DNA of 64,000 nt from Streptomyces sp. M92 (GCF_028473745.1 NZ_CP101137.1:4340001-4404000), one strand, 5' to 3'. Positions 25,301 to 33,177 are shown, counted from the first letter of the stretch. Translations and numbers: made by a program. The notes: generated by a model not told the origin, from the letters alone.

Positions 25301-26218
25301 CCGTCCCTGCGCCACCGGGAGCGCGACGACGAGGTGAAGGTCGACGGCCGCGACTTCTCGGTCACCGTCGACAAGCGCACCGGCACCATCACCGCCTACG
25401 AGGCGCACGGCAGGCGGCTGATCACCTCCGGACCGGTGCCGAACTTCTGGCGGGCGCCCACCGACAACGACCGCGGCAACGGCCAGCACACCCGCAACCA
25501 GACCTGGCGCGACGCGGGTGCCCGGCGCGAGGTCACGGACGTCACCGTGCGGGACCTGGACGGGCGGGCCGTCGAGATCAAGGTCGGCGGGACCCTGCCC
25601 ACCACGGTGGAGTCGGCGTACACCACCACGTACACGGTGTTCGGCAACGGCGAGATCAAGGTCGACAACACCCTGCACCCCGGCGCGGCGAACCTGCCCT
25701 ACATCCCCGAGGTCGGGACGATGCTGTTCCTGCCGCGCGGCCTGGACCGGATGCACTGGTACGGCCGCGGGCCCGAGGAGAATCACTGGGACCGCAACAC
25801 CGGGACCGACGTCGGTCTCCACTCCGGAACCGTCGCCGAGCAGTGGACGCCCTACATCCGCCCGCAGGAGAACGGAAACAAGACCGACGTCCGCTGGGTC
25901 GCCCTCACCGACCGCCACGGCGTGGGCCTGCTCGCCTCCGGTGAGCCGCTGCTGGAGGTCAACGCCTCGCACTTCACCCCGGAGGACCTGTCCGGCGGGG
26001 CGCGGCACGACTACCAGCTCACGCCGAGGTACGCGGTCGTACTGCGGCTCAGCCACCGTCAGATGGGGGTGGGCGGTGACAACAGCTGGGGCGCGCACAC
26101 GCACGACGAGTTCAAGCTCTTCGCCGACCGGGACTACTCCTACACCTACCGGCTGCGCCCGCTGAGGGACGTCAAGGAGGCGATGGCGGCCTCGCGGCGG
26201 CCCACGGCTGCCGAGTAG
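22301..26218 (+). CDS. Secreted GH2 beta-galactosidase with inserted LamG domain
   Basis: 1305 residues from ATG 22301 (GGAAGG upstream; an in-frame TTG at 22265 is less likely). Tat signal SRRRLLEGGAAVLGALAL. LacZ-type order: jelly-roll sugar-binding domain (~60-270), Ig-like domain (~270-400), TIM barrel with acid/base E522 (WSLGNEAGG) and nucleophile E586 (MIEYAHAMGNS), a second Ig-like domain and the C-terminal beta-sandwich ending in the YTYRLRPL strand. Unusually, about 190 residues resembling a LamG/concanavalin-like domain (~640-830) are inserted between the VDQSLTW and YGGDWGDNPND segments of the barrel. Likely hydrolyses galactosides outside the cell. Confidence 0.92.
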   Translation: MPHSPVSPAGLPAPRPRPLVSRRRLLEGGAAVLGALALTGNPVATQAAGRRAAAEGAPEWNDFGVFRVGTEPPHTTLMPYADVKQALAADRTDSPYRLSLDGTWKFAYADRPEDRDADFHRTDLDDGDWGTIPVPSVWQLHGHDYPIYLNITYPYWGPNGRGEDPRPPAAPTRYSPVGQYRRTFTVPRGWQGRRTFLHFEGVKSAHYVWINGELAGYDEDSFTPSEYDITDHLRPGPNQIAVEVYRYADGDWLEDQDMIRLSGIFRSVHLYSTPAVHLRDFKLDTPLNDTYTAAELAVTASVRAYGDAAKDAGRYTVETQLYDARGHAVWSRPLEQPADLTGAGVGQDVTVRAAKAVPEPKLWSAEHPHLYTAVLRLRDPAGKVVETLSHRVGIREFALKDGLMRINGKPVSLRGTNRHEMHPDHGIALTREDMVEDIGIIKRLNMNSVRTSHYPDNPLWYELADEYGLYLVDETNLETHGIRDEYPGDHPEWTKACVARAQNMVHRDKNHASVVVWSLGNEAGGGSTFTAMHDWIRSYDPTRVIQYEGDDRPGVSDIRSEMYDSPQRVEQRARDTSDTRPYVMIEYAHAMGNSNGNFKKYWDVVRSYDVLQGGWIWDFVDQSLTWPVPRRTLLTEEGPAGLRGEILAASGTFERGKGLSGGTVFARDASLDLTGSLTLEAWATPHFTGYHQPIIAKGDTQYALKQNGRTLEFFIHSGGQWITATWTVPEDWTGREHHIAGVFDADAGSLTLYVDGERRASRTTDRRPATNTASLSLATDSDNQVREFSGTIRRARVYARALTAGELADTDRESDDDGVRFWFDAETVEVERERTKERNFFAYGGDWGDNPNDGNFVADGVVLADRGHTGKAAEVKRVYQAVGVEKRSGGAGAVTLVNEYLFTSLREFDGHWALVADGKAVRRGRLTRDQLDVEPLSRKDITVPVRLPGDPAPGTEYFLELSFTTKDDSPWAKAGFEVARQQLALDPDVPAVTPVPLGRVPSLRHRERDDEVKVDGRDFSVTVDKRTGTITAYEAHGRRLITSGPVPNFWRAPTDNDRGNGQHTRNQTWRDAGARREVTDVTVRDLDGRAVEIKVGGTLPTTVESAYTTTYTVFGNGEIKVDNTLHPGAANLPYIPEVGTMLFLPRGLDRMHWYGRGPEENHWDRNTGTDVGLHSGTVAEQWTPYIRPQENGNKTDVRWVALTDRHGVGLLASGEPLLEVNASHFTPEDLSGGARHDYQLTPRYAVVLRLSHRQMGVGGDNSWGAHTHDEFKLFADRDYSYTYRLRPLRDVKEAMAASRRPTAAE

Positions 26219-26233
26219 CGGTTCCGTCGGCCC

Positions 26234-26255
26234 AGGGCCCGGGTAACCGGGCCCT
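26234..26255. terminator. Hairpin after beta-galactosidase, abutting the next start
   Basis: Nine-bp perfect arms AGGGCCCGG (26234-26242) / CCGGGCCCT (26247-26255), loop GTAA. It ends one base before the ATG at 26257, so any ribosome site of the next gene would be inside the stem. Confidence 0.6.
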
Positions 26256-26256
26256 C

Positions 26257-27135
26257 ATGGGTGACGTACTGGTCGGAGCGTGTTCCTGGACGGACCGGCA
26301 ACTGGTCGCGAGCGGCTGGTACCCGCGCGGACGGCGGGACGCCGAGGGGCGGTTGCGGCACTACGCCTCACGGCTGCCCGTCGTCGAGGTGGACGCCGGG
26401 TACTACGCGCTGCCGAGCCGGCGCAACAGTGAACTGTGGCTGGAGCGCACCCCCGACGGCTTCCGCTTCGACGTCAAGGCCTTCTCCCTGCTGACCGGTC
26501 ACCCGACCCGCCCCGAGGCGCTCCCCGCCGACCTGCGCGGGGCCGACAGGGGCGGGCTGCGGCGCGGGCAGGCGGGTGACGGCCTGCTGGACGAGGTGTG
26601 GGGACGGTTCGCCGAAGCGGTCGAGCCGCTGCGCAAGGAGGGGCGGCTCGGCACCGTGCTGTTCCAGTTCCCGCCGTGGTTCGCACCAGGTGCCCCGGCC
26701 GAGGCGGTGCTCGAAGCGTGCGCCGGGCGCACGGAGGGCTGGCCGATCGCCGTGGAGTTCCGGCACCCCGGGTGGTGGGAGGCGGAACGGGCGGACACCA
26801 CCCACGCCCTGCTGTCCGCGCTGGGTGCCTCGGCCGTCGGCACCGACATGGCCCAGGGGCTGCCGTCGTCGCTGCCGCCCGTCGTGCCGGTCACCCGGCG
26901 GTCCCTCGCCGTGGTCCGCTTCCACGGGCGCAGCCCGGCGTGGGGGAGGGGGAGCAAGGAGGACCGCTTCCGGTACGACTACTCCGCCACCGAACTGGGC
27001 GCCCGGGTGCCCCGCCTGCGACGCGCCGCCGAACAGACCGACGAGCTGCACGTGCTCTTCAACAACTGCTGCGCCGACGCCGCCGTGCGCGCGGCCGAGA
27101 CCGTGCGGGAGCTGCTCACTCCGCCGCGTCGCTGA
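26257..27135 (+). CDS. DUF72 family protein
   Basis: 292 residues. Typical DUF72 (YecE-like) TIM-barrel protein: VLVGACSWTD at the start, a YYALPSRRNSELW strand, FDVKAFSLLTGH, VLFQFPPWF, IAVEFRHPGWW and the ending LHVLFNNCCADAAV. The family's biochemical role is not established. No Shine-Dalgarno is visible because a GC-rich hairpin directly precedes the ATG, so translation may be coupled to, or limited by, that structure. Its 3' end overlaps the convergent ArsR gene by 20 bases. Confidence 0.9.
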   Translation: MGDVLVGACSWTDRQLVASGWYPRGRRDAEGRLRHYASRLPVVEVDAGYYALPSRRNSELWLERTPDGFRFDVKAFSLLTGHPTRPEALPADLRGADRGGLRRGQAGDGLLDEVWGRFAEAVEPLRKEGRLGTVLFQFPPWFAPGAPAEAVLEACAGRTEGWPIAVEFRHPGWWEAERADTTHALLSALGASAVGTDMAQGLPSSLPPVVPVTRRSLAVVRFHGRSPAWGRGSKEDRFRYDYSATELGARVPRLRRAAEQTDELHVLFNNCCADAAVRAAETVRELLTPPRR

Positions 27136-27478
27136 TCCCCAGCCGCAGGTGCTCCACGTGGTACACGGCCTGGTCGAGCAGCCCGGCGACATGGTCGTCG
27201 TGCAGCGCGTACACCACCGAACGGCCGCGCCGCTCACCCACCACCAGGCCGAGGTTGCGCAGCAGGCGCAGCTGGTGCGAGCAGGCCGACTGCTCCATCC
27301 CGACCTCGGCCGCCAACTCGGTGGCGGGCAGCGGGCCTTCGCGCAGGCGGGCCAGGATCAGCAGCCGGGAGGGGGTGGACAGGGCCTGGAGCGTGGTGGC
27401 GACCTTGGCGACGTTGTCCGCGTCCAGGCGCACGCGTGCGGCGGCGTCCTGCGCGGTGGTGGCGGCTCCGTGACCCAT
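27116..27478 (-). CDS. ArsR/SmtB-family metal-sensing repressor
   Basis: 120 residues, a winged helix: ALSTPSRLLILARLREGPL, then recognition helix MEQSACSHQLRLLRNLGL and wing GERRGRSVVY. The C-terminal alpha5 helix has D94-x-H96-x10-H107-x2-H110, matching the DXHX10HX2H metal site of SmtB/CzrA-type sensors for Zn, Co or Ni. It is divergent from a P1B-4 metal ATPase (start 27547) with an ATGAA/TTCAT dyad between them, so it very likely represses that efflux gene until metal binds. It overlaps the DUF72 gene tail-to-tail by 20 bases. Confidence 0.93.
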   Translation of the reverse strand: MGHGAATTAQDAAARVRLDADNVAKVATTLQALSTPSRLLILARLREGPLPATELAAEVGMEQSACSHQLRLLRNLGLVVGERRGRSVVYALHDDHVAGLLDQAVYHVEHLRLGISDAAE

Positions 27479-27508
27479 GCGCTCATCCTACTCACCTCAC
27501 ATGAACGC

Positions 27509-27539
27509 ATGAATGAGTCTTCATCTGTTCCTGTATGGT
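27509..27539. promoter_or_regulatory. Operator dyad and -10 of the metal-ATPase promoter
   Basis: ATGAA (27509-27513) / TTCAT (27520-27524) is the kind of imperfect A/T-rich dyad bound by ArsR/SmtB proteins. TATGGT at 27534-27539 ends seven bases before the GTG at 27547, consistent with a leaderless mRNA. The dyad would cover the -35 region. Confidence 0.5.
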
Positions 27540-27546
27540 GTGCCGC

Positions 27547-29469
27547 GTGTCCACCACGCTCGCCCCCGCATCCGTCCCCGCGCCCGTCAGCCGGGCGCCC
27601 CGCCGCCGCACCCGCGTCCTCGCCCTGCCCGAGGCCCGCTGGGCGCTCGTCTCGCTCGTCGCGTTCCTGCTCGCCCTGCCCCTCGACCTCGGCGGCGCCT
27701 CCGCCTGGACGTACGGCCCGCTGTACGCGGTCGCCTACGCCGCCGGCGGCTGGGAGCCCGCCCTGGAGGGCCTGCGGGCGCTGCGCGAGAAGACCCTGGA
27801 CGTAGATCTGCTGATGATCGTCGCGGCACTCGGCGCGGCCTCCATCGGACAGGTCCTCGACGGCGCCCTGCTGATCGTCATCTTCGCCACCTCCGGCGCC
27901 CTGGAAGCCCTGGCCACCGCCCGCACCGCCGACTCCGTGCGCGGCCTGCTCGACCTCGCGCCCACCACCGCGACCCGGGTGACCGGCGACCGCGAGGAGA
28001 CCGTCCCCACCGCCGGTCTCGCCGTCGGCGACGTCCTCCTGGTCCGGCCGGGGGAGCGGATCGGTGCCGACGGCACGGTCCTCGGCGGCGAGGGCGAAGT
28101 CGACCAGGCCAACATCACCGGCGAGTCCGTCCCCGTCCACAAGCGCCCCGGCGACGACGTCTTCGCCGGCACCCTCAACGGCACCGGTTCCCTGCGCGTC
28201 CGCGTCGACCGCGACCCCGCCGACTCGGTCATCGCCCGCGTCGTCACCCTCGTCGAGGAGGCGTCCCGCACCAAGGCGCCGACCCAGCTGTTCATCGAGA
28301 AGATCGAGCAGCGCTACGCGGTCGGCATCGTCGTCGCCACCCTCGCGGTCTTCGGCATCCCGCTCGCCTTCGGCGCCGACCTCACGGACGCCCTGCTGCG
28401 CGCCATGACCTTCATGATCGTCGCCTCCCCCTGCGCGGTCGTCCTCGCGACCATGCCGCCCCTGCTCTCCGCCATCGCCAACGCCGGCCGGCACGGCGTC
28501 CTGGTGAAGTCGGCGGTCGCCATGGAACGCCTCGGCGAGACCGACGCCGCCGCCCTCGACAAGACCGGCACCCTCACCGAGGGCACCCCCGAGGTCACCG
28601 CCGTACGCCCGCTGCCCGGCACCGGCCTGGACGAGGACGCCCTGCTCGCCCTCGCCGCGGCTGCCGAGCACCCCAGCGAGCACCCGCTGGCCCGCGCGAT
28701 CGTGGCCGCCGCCCGCGCCCGGGACCTGCGCATCGCCCCCGCCGAGGACTTCGCGGCGACTCCGGGCCGAGGCGTCACCGCCGTCGTCGACGGCCACGAG
28801 GTGCACGTCGGCCGCGCCGAGGCCCCCGAGGGCGCCGAGACCACCGTCCGGGTCACCCGCGACGGCACCCCCGTCGGCACCCTCGCCCTCACCGACCGTC
28901 TGCGCGCCGACGCCCCCGGGGCCACCGCCGCCCTCACCGCCCTCACCGGCACCCCTCCCACCCTCCTCACCGGCGACAACGCGCCCGCCGCTGCCCGCGT
29001 CGCCGACGCGACCGGCATCACCGACGTCCGCGCCGGCCTGCTGCCCGAGGACAAGGTCGAGGCCGTACGGGACCTGGAGCGGACCGGCCGCAGGGTGCTC
29101 TTCGTCGGCGACGGCGTCAACGACGCGCCCGCCCTCGCCGCCGCGCACGCCGGTGTCGCCATGGGCCGGGCCGGCTCCGACCTCGCCCTGGAGACGGCGG
29201 ACGCGGTCGTGGTGCGGGACGAGCTGGCGGCCGTACCCGCCGTGGTCGACCTCTCCCGGCGCGCGCGGAGACTGGTCGTCCAGAACCTGGCCATCGCCGG
29301 TACGTTCATCACCGTCCTCGTCCTGTGGGACCTGATCGGACACCTCCCGCTGCCGCTCGGCGTCGCCGGCCACGAGGGATCGACCGTGCTGGTCGGACTG
29401 AACGGGCTGCGGCTGCTGCGCGAGTCGGCCTGGCGGCCGAGGCGATCCGCAGGAGCCCAGGGAGCGTGA
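27547..29469 (+). CDS. P1B-4-type heavy-metal translocating ATPase
   Basis: 640 residues from GTG 27547; in-frame ATG 27535 is possible, and neither has a ribosome site. The GTG fits a leaderless start. No N-terminal metal-binding domain, about six transmembrane helices, ion-path motif S294-P295-C296 and phosphorylation site D338-KTGT. HEGST in the last helix (H609-T613) with SPC defines subgroup P1B-4 (CoaT/CtpD-like: Co, Ni, Zn or Fe). Hinge motif GDGVNDAPAL is intact. It exports metal using ATP. The divergent ArsR gene is its likely sensor. Confidence 0.93.
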   Translation: MSTTLAPASVPAPVSRAPRRRTRVLALPEARWALVSLVAFLLALPLDLGGASAWTYGPLYAVAYAAGGWEPALEGLRALREKTLDVDLLMIVAALGAASIGQVLDGALLIVIFATSGALEALATARTADSVRGLLDLAPTTATRVTGDREETVPTAGLAVGDVLLVRPGERIGADGTVLGGEGEVDQANITGESVPVHKRPGDDVFAGTLNGTGSLRVRVDRDPADSVIARVVTLVEEASRTKAPTQLFIEKIEQRYAVGIVVATLAVFGIPLAFGADLTDALLRAMTFMIVASPCAVVLATMPPLLSAIANAGRHGVLVKSAVAMERLGETDAAALDKTGTLTEGTPEVTAVRPLPGTGLDEDALLALAAAAEHPSEHPLARAIVAAARARDLRIAPAEDFAATPGRGVTAVVDGHEVHVGRAEAPEGAETTVRVTRDGTPVGTLALTDRLRADAPGATAALTALTGTPPTLLTGDNAPAAARVADATGITDVRAGLLPEDKVEAVRDLERTGRRVLFVGDGVNDAPALAAAHAGVAMGRAGSDLALETADAVVVRDELAAVPAVVDLSRRARRLVVQNLAIAGTFITVLVLWDLIGHLPLPLGVAGHEGSTVLVGLNGLRLLRESAWRPRRSAGAQGA

Positions 29470-29524
29470 CGTTCATGTCGGATTCCCGCCAGCCGTCACC
29501 CGGCCGGCGGGCCATCCTGGAGGC

Positions 29525-31009
29525 ATGCAGACGGGAATGCACACCGACACCGAGCGCTGCGTGCGCGCCGTGCAGTCGAAGGACGCGCGGTTCGACGGCT
29601 GGTTCTTCACCGCCGTACTGACGACCCGCATCTACTGCCGGCCCAGCTGCCCGGTGGTGCCGCCCAAGCCCGCGAACATGACCTTCTACCGGAGCGCGGC
29701 GGCCTGCCAGCAGGCCGGGTTCCGGGCGTGCAAGCGCTGCCGCCCGGACACCAGCCCCGGCTCCCCGGAGTGGAACGAGCGCGCCGACCTCACCGCCCGC
29801 GCCATGCGCCTGATCGCCGACGGTGTCGTGGACCGCGAGGGCGTGCCCGGCCTCGCCGCCCGCCTCGGCTACAGCACCCGCCAGGTCGAACGCCAGCTCC
29901 TGGCCGAACTGGGCGCGGGCCCGCTCGCCCTCGCCCGCGCCCAGCGCGCCCAGAGCGCCCGGCTGCTCGTCGAGACCACCGCGCTGCCGATGGCGGACAT
30001 CGCCTTCGCGGCGGGCTTCTCCTCCGTCCGCGCCTTCAACGACACGGTCCGCGAGGTCTACGCCCTCTCCCCGAGCGAACTGCGCACCCGCGCTCCGAAG
30101 AACCGAGCGGCGGACCACGCGCCCGGCACGCTGGCCCTCCGCCTCCCCTTCCGCACCCCCCTCAACCCCGACAACCTCTTCGGCCACCTCGCCGCCACCG
30201 CCGTACCCGGCGTGGAGGAGTGGAGGGACGGCGCGTACCGGCGCACCCTGCGCCTCCCGTACGGTCACGGCATCGTGGCCCTCACTCCGACCCCCGACCA
30301 CATCGCCTGCCGCCTCACCCTCAGCGACCCGCGCGACCTGACCGTCGCCGTCAGCCGCTGCCGCCGCCTGCTCGACCTCGACGCCGACCCGACGGCCATC
30401 GACGGCCGGCTGCGCGCCGACCCGCTGCTCGCACCGCTCGTCGACAAGGCCCCCGGACGGCGCGTGCCGCGCACGGTCGACGAGGCCGAGTTCGCCGTAC
30501 GGGCCGTCCTCGGCCAGCAGGTCTCCACCGCCGCCGCCCGCACCCACGCCGCCCGCCTGGTCACCGCTCACGGCGACCCGGTCGACGACCCCGAGGGCGG
30601 CCTGACTCACCTCTTCCCGTCCCCTGCGGCGCTGGCCTCGGTGGACCCCGGGACCCTGGCCATGCCCCGCACCCGCCGCACGACCCTCACCACCCTCGTC
30701 TCCCACCTGGCCGACGGCTCGCTCAGCCTGGGCGTCGAGACCGACTGGGCCGAGACCCGCGCCCGGCTCCTCGCCCTGCCCGGCTTCGGCCCCTGGACCG
30801 CCGACGTCATCGCCATGCGCGCGCTCGGCGACCCCGACGCCTTCCTCCCCACCGACCTCGGCATCCGCCGCGCCGCCGGCGAACTCGGCCTGCCCTCCAC
30901 GCCGGCGGCGCTCACCGCCCGCGCGGCCGCATGGCGGCCCTGGCGGGCGTACGCCGTCCAGTACCTGTGGGCGACTGACGACCACCCGATCAACTTCCTG
31001 CCCGTGTAA
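29525..31009 (+). CDS. alkA: Ada-AlkA fusion: methyl-phosphotriester sensor, AraC HTH and DNA glycosylase
   Basis: 494 residues from ATG 29525 with CTGGAGG upstream. Three parts. First, the Ada N-terminal zinc domain with C38, C42, C68 and C71, where C38 accepts a methyl from DNA phosphotriesters. Second, an AraC-type HTH (about 85-185; GLAARLGYSTRQVERQL; SMADIAFAAGFSS-like second helix). Third, a 3-methyladenine-DNA glycosylase II (about 200-494) with the HhH motif LPGFGPWTADVIAMRALGD and catalytic Asp in PTDLG. It can sense alkylation, activate transcription and excise alkylated bases. The Ogt gene follows by 29 bases, forming an adaptive-response operon. Confidence 0.95.
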   Translation: MQTGMHTDTERCVRAVQSKDARFDGWFFTAVLTTRIYCRPSCPVVPPKPANMTFYRSAAACQQAGFRACKRCRPDTSPGSPEWNERADLTARAMRLIADGVVDREGVPGLAARLGYSTRQVERQLLAELGAGPLALARAQRAQSARLLVETTALPMADIAFAAGFSSVRAFNDTVREVYALSPSELRTRAPKNRAADHAPGTLALRLPFRTPLNPDNLFGHLAATAVPGVEEWRDGAYRRTLRLPYGHGIVALTPTPDHIACRLTLSDPRDLTVAVSRCRRLLDLDADPTAIDGRLRADPLLAPLVDKAPGRRVPRTVDEAEFAVRAVLGQQVSTAAARTHAARLVTAHGDPVDDPEGGLTHLFPSPAALASVDPGTLAMPRTRRTTLTTLVSHLADGSLSLGVETDWAETRARLLALPGFGPWTADVIAMRALGDPDAFLPTDLGIRRAAGELGLPSTPAALTARAAAWRPWRAYAVQYLWATDDHPINFLPV

Positions 31010-31038
31010 GCCGCCGCGAGCCCGTACGAGGAACCGAC

Positions 31039-31521
31039 GTGAAACAGCACACCGTGATCGACAGCCCCTACGGAGCCCTCACCCTCGTCGCCGAGGACGG
31101 CGTCCTGTGCGGGCTCTACATGACCGACCAGCGCCACCGACCACCGGAGGAGACCTTCGGGACGGCCGACGACGGTCCGTTCGCGCGGGTGGAGGAGCAA
31201 CTGACGGCGTACTTCGCCGGCGAACTGAAGGACTTCACCCTCGACCTGCGCCTGAACGGCACCCCGTTCCAGCGCACGGTCTGGGACCAGCTCCGGAAGA
31301 TCCCCTACGGCGAGACCCGCACCTACGGCGAACTCGCCGACGCCCTCGGCAACCCGGCCGCCTCCCGCGCGGTGGGCCTCGCCAACGGCCGCAACCCGAT
31401 CGGCATCATCGTCCCCTGCCACCGCGTCATCGGCGCGAGCGGCGGCCTGACCGGCTACGGCGGCGGCCTGGAACGCAAGCGGCGGCTGCTGGACTTCGAA
31501 CGGGGAACGGCGCTGTTCTAG
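31039..31521 (+). CDS. ogt: Methylated-DNA-protein cysteine methyltransferase
   Basis: 160 residues from GTG 31039 with GAGGAA upstream. C-terminal active site IIVPCHRVIG with acceptor C127, preceded by the DNA-binding helix (YGELADALGNPAASRAVG, arginine finger included). Removes O6-methyl groups from guanine in a suicide reaction. Directly downstream of the Ada-AlkA fusion, which lacks its own O6-methylguanine domain, so the two together complete the Ada function. The stop shares CTAG with that of the convergent methyltransferase gene. Confidence 0.96.
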   Translation: MKQHTVIDSPYGALTLVAEDGVLCGLYMTDQRHRPPEETFGTADDGPFARVEEQLTAYFAGELKDFTLDLRLNGTPFQRTVWDQLRKIPYGETRTYGELADALGNPAASRAVGLANGRNPIGIIVPCHRVIGASGGLTGYGGGLERKRRLLDFERGTALF

Positions 31522-31994
31522 CCACCAGGCGCCCCGAGGGTTCCGTCCGGCTCGGTGGGCGGGCGGGGCCGGACGGCGATCTCCCGCAGCAGGTCCCCGC
31601 CGTCGACGAACAGCCGGCCGCCCGGCGCCAGCGCCGCGGCGACCCGCTGCAGCACCCGCCGTCCGGCCTCCGGGTGACGGCCGTCGAGCGCCCCGACGCG
31701 GACGGCGAACACCAGGCCGAACGACCCCTCGCCGGGCTCCCGCACGAAGTCCTCCGCCACGACGCACCGCACGCTCGTCCGGCCCGAGGCGATCTCCCGG
31801 GCCGACCCGGCCACCGCCTGCGCGACCGCCCGCGCCGAACGGTCGACGGCAAGGACGTGCCCCGACACCAGCCGCGCGGCGACGGCCCGCGCGGCGGCCC
31901 CCGGCCCGCACCCGATCTCCAGCACCCGCGCCCTGGGCGTCAGCGGCAGCGCGTCCACGACCGCCGCGAGACGGGGCGAGAGCTCGGACGGCAC
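31518..31994 (-). CDS. Small SAM-dependent methyltransferase
   Basis: 158 residues from GTG 31994. Motif I VLEIGCGPGAAARAVA at residues 24-39, acidic VDRS at the end of strand 2, and a late LAPGGRLFVDG strand mark a Methyltransf_25/11 class I enzyme. It is on the short side but contains the full core. Substrate unknown. Last gene of a minus-strand group (sirtuin, VOC protein, methyltransferase) with an 11-base gap to the VOC stop. Tail overlaps ogt by four bases. Confidence 0.85.
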   Translation of the reverse strand: MPSELSPRLAAVVDALPLTPRARVLEIGCGPGAAARAVAARLVSGHVLAVDRSARAVAQAVAGSAREIASGRTSVRCVVAEDFVREPGEGSFGLVFAVRVGALDGRHPEAGRRVLQRVAAALAPGGRLFVDGGDLLREIAVRPRPPTEPDGTLGAPGG

Positions 31995-32005
31995 GGCCGG
32001 TCACC

Positions 32006-32350
32006 TCACCCGCTCGGGGTGCCGACGCGGAGGCGGTTGCCGTCCGGGTCGCGCAACTCGACCTCGCGCGCCCAGGGCGCCTCCTCGACCCGCACGCCGA
32101 ACTCGGCGGCGACCGCGTCGACGTCGGTCACCCGCAGGTACACCAGCGTGTCCGGCCGGGCGTCCCCGGCGTGCTCCGACAGGAACAGCCGCACCCGCCC
32201 GCGTGCCACCTCCACGAAGGCGGGCAGCCCCGGTTCGAAGCGGTGCTCCCACTGCGCGGCGAAGCCCAGCCGCGCGTACCAGCGCACGGCCGCGGCGGCG
32301 TCGGCCACGCGCAGGACCGGGATCGCCTCCTCGTCCACGTGATCAGTCAC
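32006..32350 (-). CDS. VOC-family protein (glyoxalase/bleomycin-resistance type)
   Basis: 114 residues from GTG 32350, starting inside the sirtuin gene (8-base overlap). Vicinal-oxygen-chelate fold: VLRVADAAAAVRWYARLGFA, a central VYLRVTDVDAVAAEFG and the closing VELRDPDGNRLRVG. Such domains bind drugs such as bleomycin or act as metal-dependent isomerases and dioxygenases. Sequence alone does not choose among them. Part of the sirtuin transcript. Confidence 0.88.
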   Translation of the reverse strand: MTDHVDEEAIPVLRVADAAAAVRWYARLGFAAQWEHRFEPGLPAFVEVARGRVRLFLSEHAGDARPDTLVYLRVTDVDAVAAEFGVRVEEAPWAREVELRDPDGNRLRVGTPSG

Positions 32351-33110
32351 CCGTCCCGTCCCGCTCTTCCGTCCCGCCCTCTCCCGGAACCAGCCCGCGC
32401 AGCAGCGCGGGCAGGGCGGTGCCGATGGGCTCCCGGACGACCTCGTCCGCGAGGTCGTCGTACGGCGTCGGCTCGGCGTTGACGACGATCAGCCGCGCAC
32501 CGTGGTCGGCGGCCACACCGGCCAGCCCGGCGGCGGGCTGGACCTGGAGGCTGGTGCCGACGGCGACGAACACCTGGCAGGCCTTGGTGATGGCGACCGC
32601 CTCGCCGAGCACCACCGGGTCGAGACGCTCGCCGAACATCACGGTCGCCGGCTTCAGGATGCCGCCGCACTCCAGGCACGGAGGATCGTCCTCGCCCGCG
32701 TCGAGGCGGGCCAGCGCGTCCGCCATCGACCCCCGCACGTGGCAGCGGGTGCACACGCAGCTGAGCGCGGTGCCGTGCAGTTCCAGCACCTTGCGGGCGG
32801 GCAGCCCGGCGAGCTGGTGCAGCCCGTCCACGTTCTGCGTGATCACCCGCACCGGTACCCCGGACCGTTCCAGTTCGGCCACCGCGCGGTGCGCGGCGTT
32901 CGGCTCGGCCCGCAGCGCCCCGGACTCCCGCCGCATCCGCCAGGAGCGGCGCCGGATCTCCGGATCGCCCATGTAGTACTCGTACGTGACGAGCTTCTCG
33001 GCCTCCGGGTCGCTCCGCCACAGCCCCTTGGGGCCGCGGTAGTCAGGGATGCCGGAGTCGGTCGAGACGCCGGCACCGCTGAGGATGGCGACGAGGGGCT
33101 TGCCGGTCAT
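32343..33110 (-). CDS. cobB: Sir2-family NAD-dependent protein deacylase
   Basis: 255 residues from ATG 33110. Sirtuin motifs: GAGVSTDSGIPDYRG (NAD binding, residues 12-26), TQNVDGLHQ, catalytic His in LELHG, and a zinc tetracysteine (CVCTRC and CLEC). It contains the usual GTSLQVQPAAGL and IVVNAEPTPYD segments. Removes acetyl or acyl groups from lysines using NAD, releasing nicotinamide and O-acyl-ADP-ribose. Acyl-CoA synthetases are classic targets, which would suit a locus rich in CoA metabolism, but that is inference. First gene of a three-gene operon. Confidence 0.95.
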   Translation of the reverse strand: MTGKPLVAILSGAGVSTDSGIPDYRGPKGLWRSDPEAEKLVTYEYYMGDPEIRRRSWRMRRESGALRAEPNAAHRAVAELERSGVPVRVITQNVDGLHQLAGLPARKVLELHGTALSCVCTRCHVRGSMADALARLDAGEDDPPCLECGGILKPATVMFGERLDPVVLGEAVAITKACQVFVAVGTSLQVQPAAGLAGVAADHGARLIVVNAEPTPYDDLADEVVREPIGTALPALLRGLVPGEGGTEERDGTGD

Positions 33111-33177
33111 GCGGTCGAGGGTAGGGCGCCAGGGTCCGGCGGGCGAGCGGATTCTTCCGGCACGGTGCGCGGCGCCG

